From: Rhabditoides inermis
Taxonomy: Eukaryota; Nematoda; Chromadorea; Rhabditida; Rhabditidae
Reading direction: 5' to 3'
Length of the DNA stretch: 64,000 nucleotides
Assembly: GCA_963966185.1 (NCBI GenBank)
Contig: CAWZYM010000216.1
Span: 597,501-661,500, forward strand
Both the position numbers and the translations under genes were made by a program. Each line of letters begins with the position of its first letter. Within the stretch, counting starts at the first letter, position 1. Positions 60,201-64,000 of the stretch are shown here, piece after piece. The notes under the pieces are model-generated. The model did not search any database. It was given only the letters and a program-made list of their open reading frames with translations, and was not told where the DNA came from.

Positions 60201-63200
60201 GGGTGTGGTAGTAGAGCTTGTGTTTCTTTTTTCAGCAAGATTAAGTGGTTCGCATTGTTATGATGTTGATGTTTGCGTTTTGGTAGTTTGCTTGAAACTT
60301 ACTTTCCGCGTGTTTCTCTATTCTTCTTTGTTGCAGGTCGTGTGCCCGTCGTCGATTGCCGAGCTGGAGGAGCTGACCGGACAGAAGATTACCGACATTC
60401 ACAGGGAGAAGTTAGTCTGTCCTTTTTCGTGTCCTTTTCCTTCCTTCGCGAGTTACCGTTATTCAGAAAAAAACATATTACTTTAGTTACAGAATTATGT
60501 ACAGAACATATTACTTCAGTTACAGAATTTATATGTACAGTTCCAGTTCTGATGTTCCGAGGTTACCTCTCATTGTTTCAGTGTGGACGACCTGACGATC
60601 CCGTCTCGCACGGGCAAGGGCGTTCTGCGCCGCGTGCCCGAGGTGTTCGACTGCTGGTTCGAGTCGGGCAGCATGCCCTACGCACAGAACCATTACCCCT
60701 TCGAGGTGCGTGAGGCTGGTTGCAGTTGGATAGTTATGTGTGTGGATTATGAATACTAGAAATGATACGGTGATTGGATAGAGTAATATTCTCTAAGTGT
60801 ATGTATTGTGTGCAGCGTATCTTGTGTGGGTAAATGAACATGAAGTGACATTTTGTATGTGCAACCGATTTTTTTTGTATATCATACATCTGTTTGTTTC
60901 AGAACAAGAAGGTGTTCGAGGACAACTTCCCTGCCGACTTCATCGCCGAGGGAATCGACCAGACCCGTGGATGGTTCTACACCCTGCTCGTCCTCTCCAC
61001 CGCCCTCTTCAACAGGCCGCCCTTCAAGGTGCGTTGCATTTGGATAAGGTTTGAAATTATCGGAGACTCCTGATTGTGAATTGTAGACGTACTGATGGTG
61101 CTCAAGTAAATGTAATTGTGAAACTTACATGATGCAAGTATGAGATAGTGGATATTGGCCTTGTTGTGATTGCAGAACCTGATCTGCAACGGTCTGGTGC
61201 TGGCGTCGGACGGCAACAAGATGTCGAAGAGGAAGAAGAACTACCCCGACCCGCTGGAGGTGGTGAACAAGTACGGAGCCGACGCGCTACGCCTCTACCT
61301 CATCAACTCGCCCGTCGTCAGGGGAGAGAACCTCCGCTTCCGGTCAGTCACTAGTTATTGTGGTGTTTTTGTTGTTGTTGTTTTCGCATTCGCACAGAGA
61401 AAGCTTGTAAATCAGTTTTTACTCTTCACGAGATACATTACACTGGTTAGGTACGTTCAGCCAGTTTTACCTTCGAACATAATATTTTTCAGCGAAGAGG
61501 GCGTGCGCGATCTGCTCAAGGACGTGTTCCTGCCGTGGTTCAACGCCTACCGATTCTTTGTCCAGAACGTGCAGCTCTACGAGCACGTCAGTCATTCCGT
61601 CCTTCTACTTCTCTCTCTCTCTCCCTCTCTCTCCCTCCCTCCCTCCCTCATTCCCTCCCTCCCTCCCTCTCCCTTCTCTTCTTTCAAGTTCCCTTTTGCA
61701 GGACACTGGCGACGCGTACTCCATGGCTGGTGTGGTGTGCACGAACGTGATGGACCGCTGGATCGAGTCGTTCACCAACAGTCTGGTGGCGTTTGTGCGC
61801 AAGGAGATGAGCGAGTACAAGCTGTACGCCGTCGTTGCGCCGCTCACTCGCTTCTTCGACACGCTCACCAACTGCTACATCCGGCTGAACAGGAAGCGCA
61901 TCAAGGTGGGAGTGAGAGAGATTCACTTACTTGGCCGACTGTAGATTATCTGGAGTATGGTTACTTTGTGCGGATTGAGATGGGGAGAGACCGAGAGACG
62001 CCTGGGTGATTGCAGGGCGACTCTGGCGCGGAGGAGCAGAAGTGTGCGCTGGCGGCCCTCGGCCGCGTGCTCTCCATCATTGTCCGCCTCATGGCCCCCT
62101 TCACTCCCTTCTTCTCCGAGCACCTCTGGAACAACCTTAGGAAGGTACGTGTTTTTCGGGCACTGATCTGCGAATTATGTTGGAAAAAGTCTACCCAGTC
62201 TTGTTGATTATCTGAAACCTATCTAACGGGCGTTGTGTTGAGGTGACTGGCGCGAAGGAGGAGTCTGTGCACTTCTGTCTGCTTCCGCAGCCGGACGAGT
62301 CTTTGATCGACGTGGAGGTGGAGAGGCGCGTGCAGGCGATGCGCTCGGTCGTCGACCTGGTGCGCGTGCTGCGCGAGAGGAAGGGCATTCCCGTCAAGGT
62401 ACGACAGCTGGGTAGACTACTGTGTTCAGAGGAATCAGAATATCCATCTCGAATCAAGTAGCACAGTACAATTATGTATTTACGTGAAGGTTACGGTAAA
62501 ATACAGTAATGTAATTTTTCGGTTGTTCCGAGGATGCGTACGTGTTATTGGTGGTGCATGACACTACCGTCTTTATTGACAGCCTTTTCGGTTTTGAGTT
62601 TGAACCCTAATGCTTTCCCTTTTGCAGTACCCGCTGAAGGAGATGGTGGTGATCAACCGCGACGCGCAGTTCCTTGAGGACCTCGAGTCGCTCAAGGACT
62701 ATGTCCTGTCCGAGGTGAGTTCATGTCATCCAGCACACATTGATGACCTCATAATTGCAGGTGAACGTTCGCTCTTTGACGGTGAGCCAGGACAAAGAGA
62801 AGTACGGCATCTCGCTCAAGGCGGAGCCCAACTTCCGTCTGCTCGGCACGAGGCTGAAGGGCGACCAGAAGAAGGTGGCCGACTACCTCAAGAACAAGAT
62901 CACCGAGAAGGAGCTCGAGCAGTTTGTCGCCGACGGTGAGTCCGTATAGTTGCAACTCGCAGTAGGCGTTGTATTTCTGTACTTTACCGTAATCTCAACG
63001 TAATTTACATTACCATGTGCTACTTTATTCGAGATGAATATTCTGTGAGTGGGGGAGGCGAGAGGAGGTATGAGAGAGTCGGAGTGGACTAATCGATCTG
63101 TCCAGGCAAGCTGACTGTCATGGGACACGAGCTCTCTTCCGAGGAGGTCTCTGTCGTGTACGCTTCGAACCGGTGAGCCATGTTGATCTGTTGTTTAGTA

Positions 63201-64000
63201 CTCATGTTATTTATTATATGTTTCAGTGTAGAGGTTTGGTTTCTGGGAAATGTTCTCCACTAATAACTTCTTCATCTTTTCTAACACATGAAGAAATGTA
63301 TTGCAGCGCCAGCGGCGCGTCTTCTGGCGACTCGTACGAGACGCACTCTGACTCGACGACGATCGTGATGCTGGACACTGCGGAGGACGAGTCGCTGGTG
63401 GAGGAGGGACTCGCCCGCGAGATCACCAACCGCGTGCAGAAGCTCAGGAAGACGGTGCGTCGGAGGGGATGGTGATTGTATGTTCAGTGGTTGTGGAGTT
63501 ATGGTTGACAGATTGACAGTATGTTGTGATATGTAAGTTTCAGCGTTTCAATTTTTCATTGTCTAGGCGAAGCTGATCTCTACGGACGCGGCCGAGGTGT
63601 ACATTGAGGTGTTGCCGGCCGACTGCCAGCTCGCACAGGTTGTCGCCGCCAAGAAGGTGAGAGGGTAGGGGAGGAGGGAGAGGGTGACACTGACAACTGT
63701 TTGTGCTGCAGGAGCAGATCGCGTCGGCCACCGGCACACCGGTGCACATTGGCCGCATGCCCGACGGAGTGGCTGCCACCGCGCACAACGAGAGCGCCGT
63801 CAAGGAGGCCAAGGTTACGGTGAGTCGACGGCAGGTGATGAGTGTGGCGATGTTGACGTTGTGCGTGTTTCGTGTTTTGTAATAAGAATAAATGACGCCG
63901 CCGCTGCTGACATGAGGCATGAGACTGTATTCAATTTGGTGATTCACGTCAAGTCATGGAACCGCTCTAGTGTTTGAGGAGATGATATCAGCACATGTTA
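57235..64000 (+). CDS. iars-1: Cytosolic isoleucyl-tRNA synthetase, 3' end outside window
   Basis: Twenty-five exons give 1061 codons without a stop: 57235-57338, 57388-57565, 57725-57844, 57912-58131, 58204-58332, 58395-58477, 58553-58711, 58984-59063, 59471-59576, 59776-59903, 60072-60198, 60337-60410, 60582-60705, 60903-61028, 61176-61342, 61493-61586, 61702-61905, 62016-62144, 62243-62398, 62628-62714, 62761-62935, 63106-63172, 63307-63454, 63567-63656, 63712-63819. The remainder to 64000 is intron. It is a class I synthetase that charges tRNA-Ile with isoleucine. The HIGH motif appears as HYGH in [15 protein letters not shown]; the CP1 editing domain contains [21 protein letters not shown] appears as [23 protein letters not shown] and [14 protein letters not shown] are catalytic-core signatures. 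The eukaryotic cytosolic form has the long C-terminal extension begun here; human IARS1 is 1262 aa. ATG at 57235 follows a TTTAG acceptor. Intron 9 contains a duplicate of the exon 9 end with its donor (about 59664-59690). Confidence 0.95.

Overview
The window looks like nuclear DNA of an intron-rich nematode. Every complete gene is broken into many short GT-AG exons. Several start codons sit directly after a TTTCAG-like acceptor with no open upstream exon, as expected for spliced-leader trans-splicing, and the recognisable proteins are animal proteins. A diplogastrid such as Pristionchus is my guess for the lineage; the sequence alone does not prove it. Gene models below were built by joining exons by hand. 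All multi-exon models close in frame from start to stop, except the last gene, which runs off the window.

Layout. (1) 25-4365: a young LTR retrotransposon with two 997-bp LTRs, carrying only a gag-protease ORF. It lies 161 bp upstream of the next gene's ATG. (2) 4527-10635 and 18073-23152: two tandem 16-exon copies of a DUF4140/DUF4139 (MuiA-like, C. elegans F37C4.5-like) gene. The proteins are nearly identical, most intron sequence has diverged, and both copies keep a long hairpin in intron 12. (3) 10636-18072, between the copies: repeat-rich DNA with a 148/117-bp satellite split by a roughly 930-bp insertion, a 300-bp foldback element and three copies of a tRNA-derived SINE-like repeat. (4) 23419-23900: a Mutator-like non-autonomous element with a 9-bp target duplication. 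(5) 24138-26741: mitochondrial ribosomal protein S24.

(6) 26962-56289 on the minus strand: a run of five co-oriented genes. In transcription order these are SMC1 (cohesin ATPase, 36 exons), two related Gly-rich membrane proteins of unknown function (X2, X1), a 78-aa secreted CGKK-type protein, and a Snail/Scratch-type zinc-finger factor. X2's long second intron contains two tandem TATA-box genes on the opposite strand, encoding related 129-130 aa unknown proteins. An SMC1 intron holds a 5'-truncated RTE-like LINE with a 12-bp target duplication. (7) 57235-64000: cytosolic isoleucyl-tRNA synthetase, head to head with SMC1, 25 exons present and the 3' end missing.

The host genes have unrelated jobs (cohesion, translation, mitochondrial ribosome, transcription), so clustering does not suggest a pathway. 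Two genome-level patterns cut across genes and are the most unusual content. First, many exon-intron junctions have a second partial copy nearby, giving decoy splice sites. Second, a short motif TGAAACRTA recurs about 22 times in noncoding DNA.
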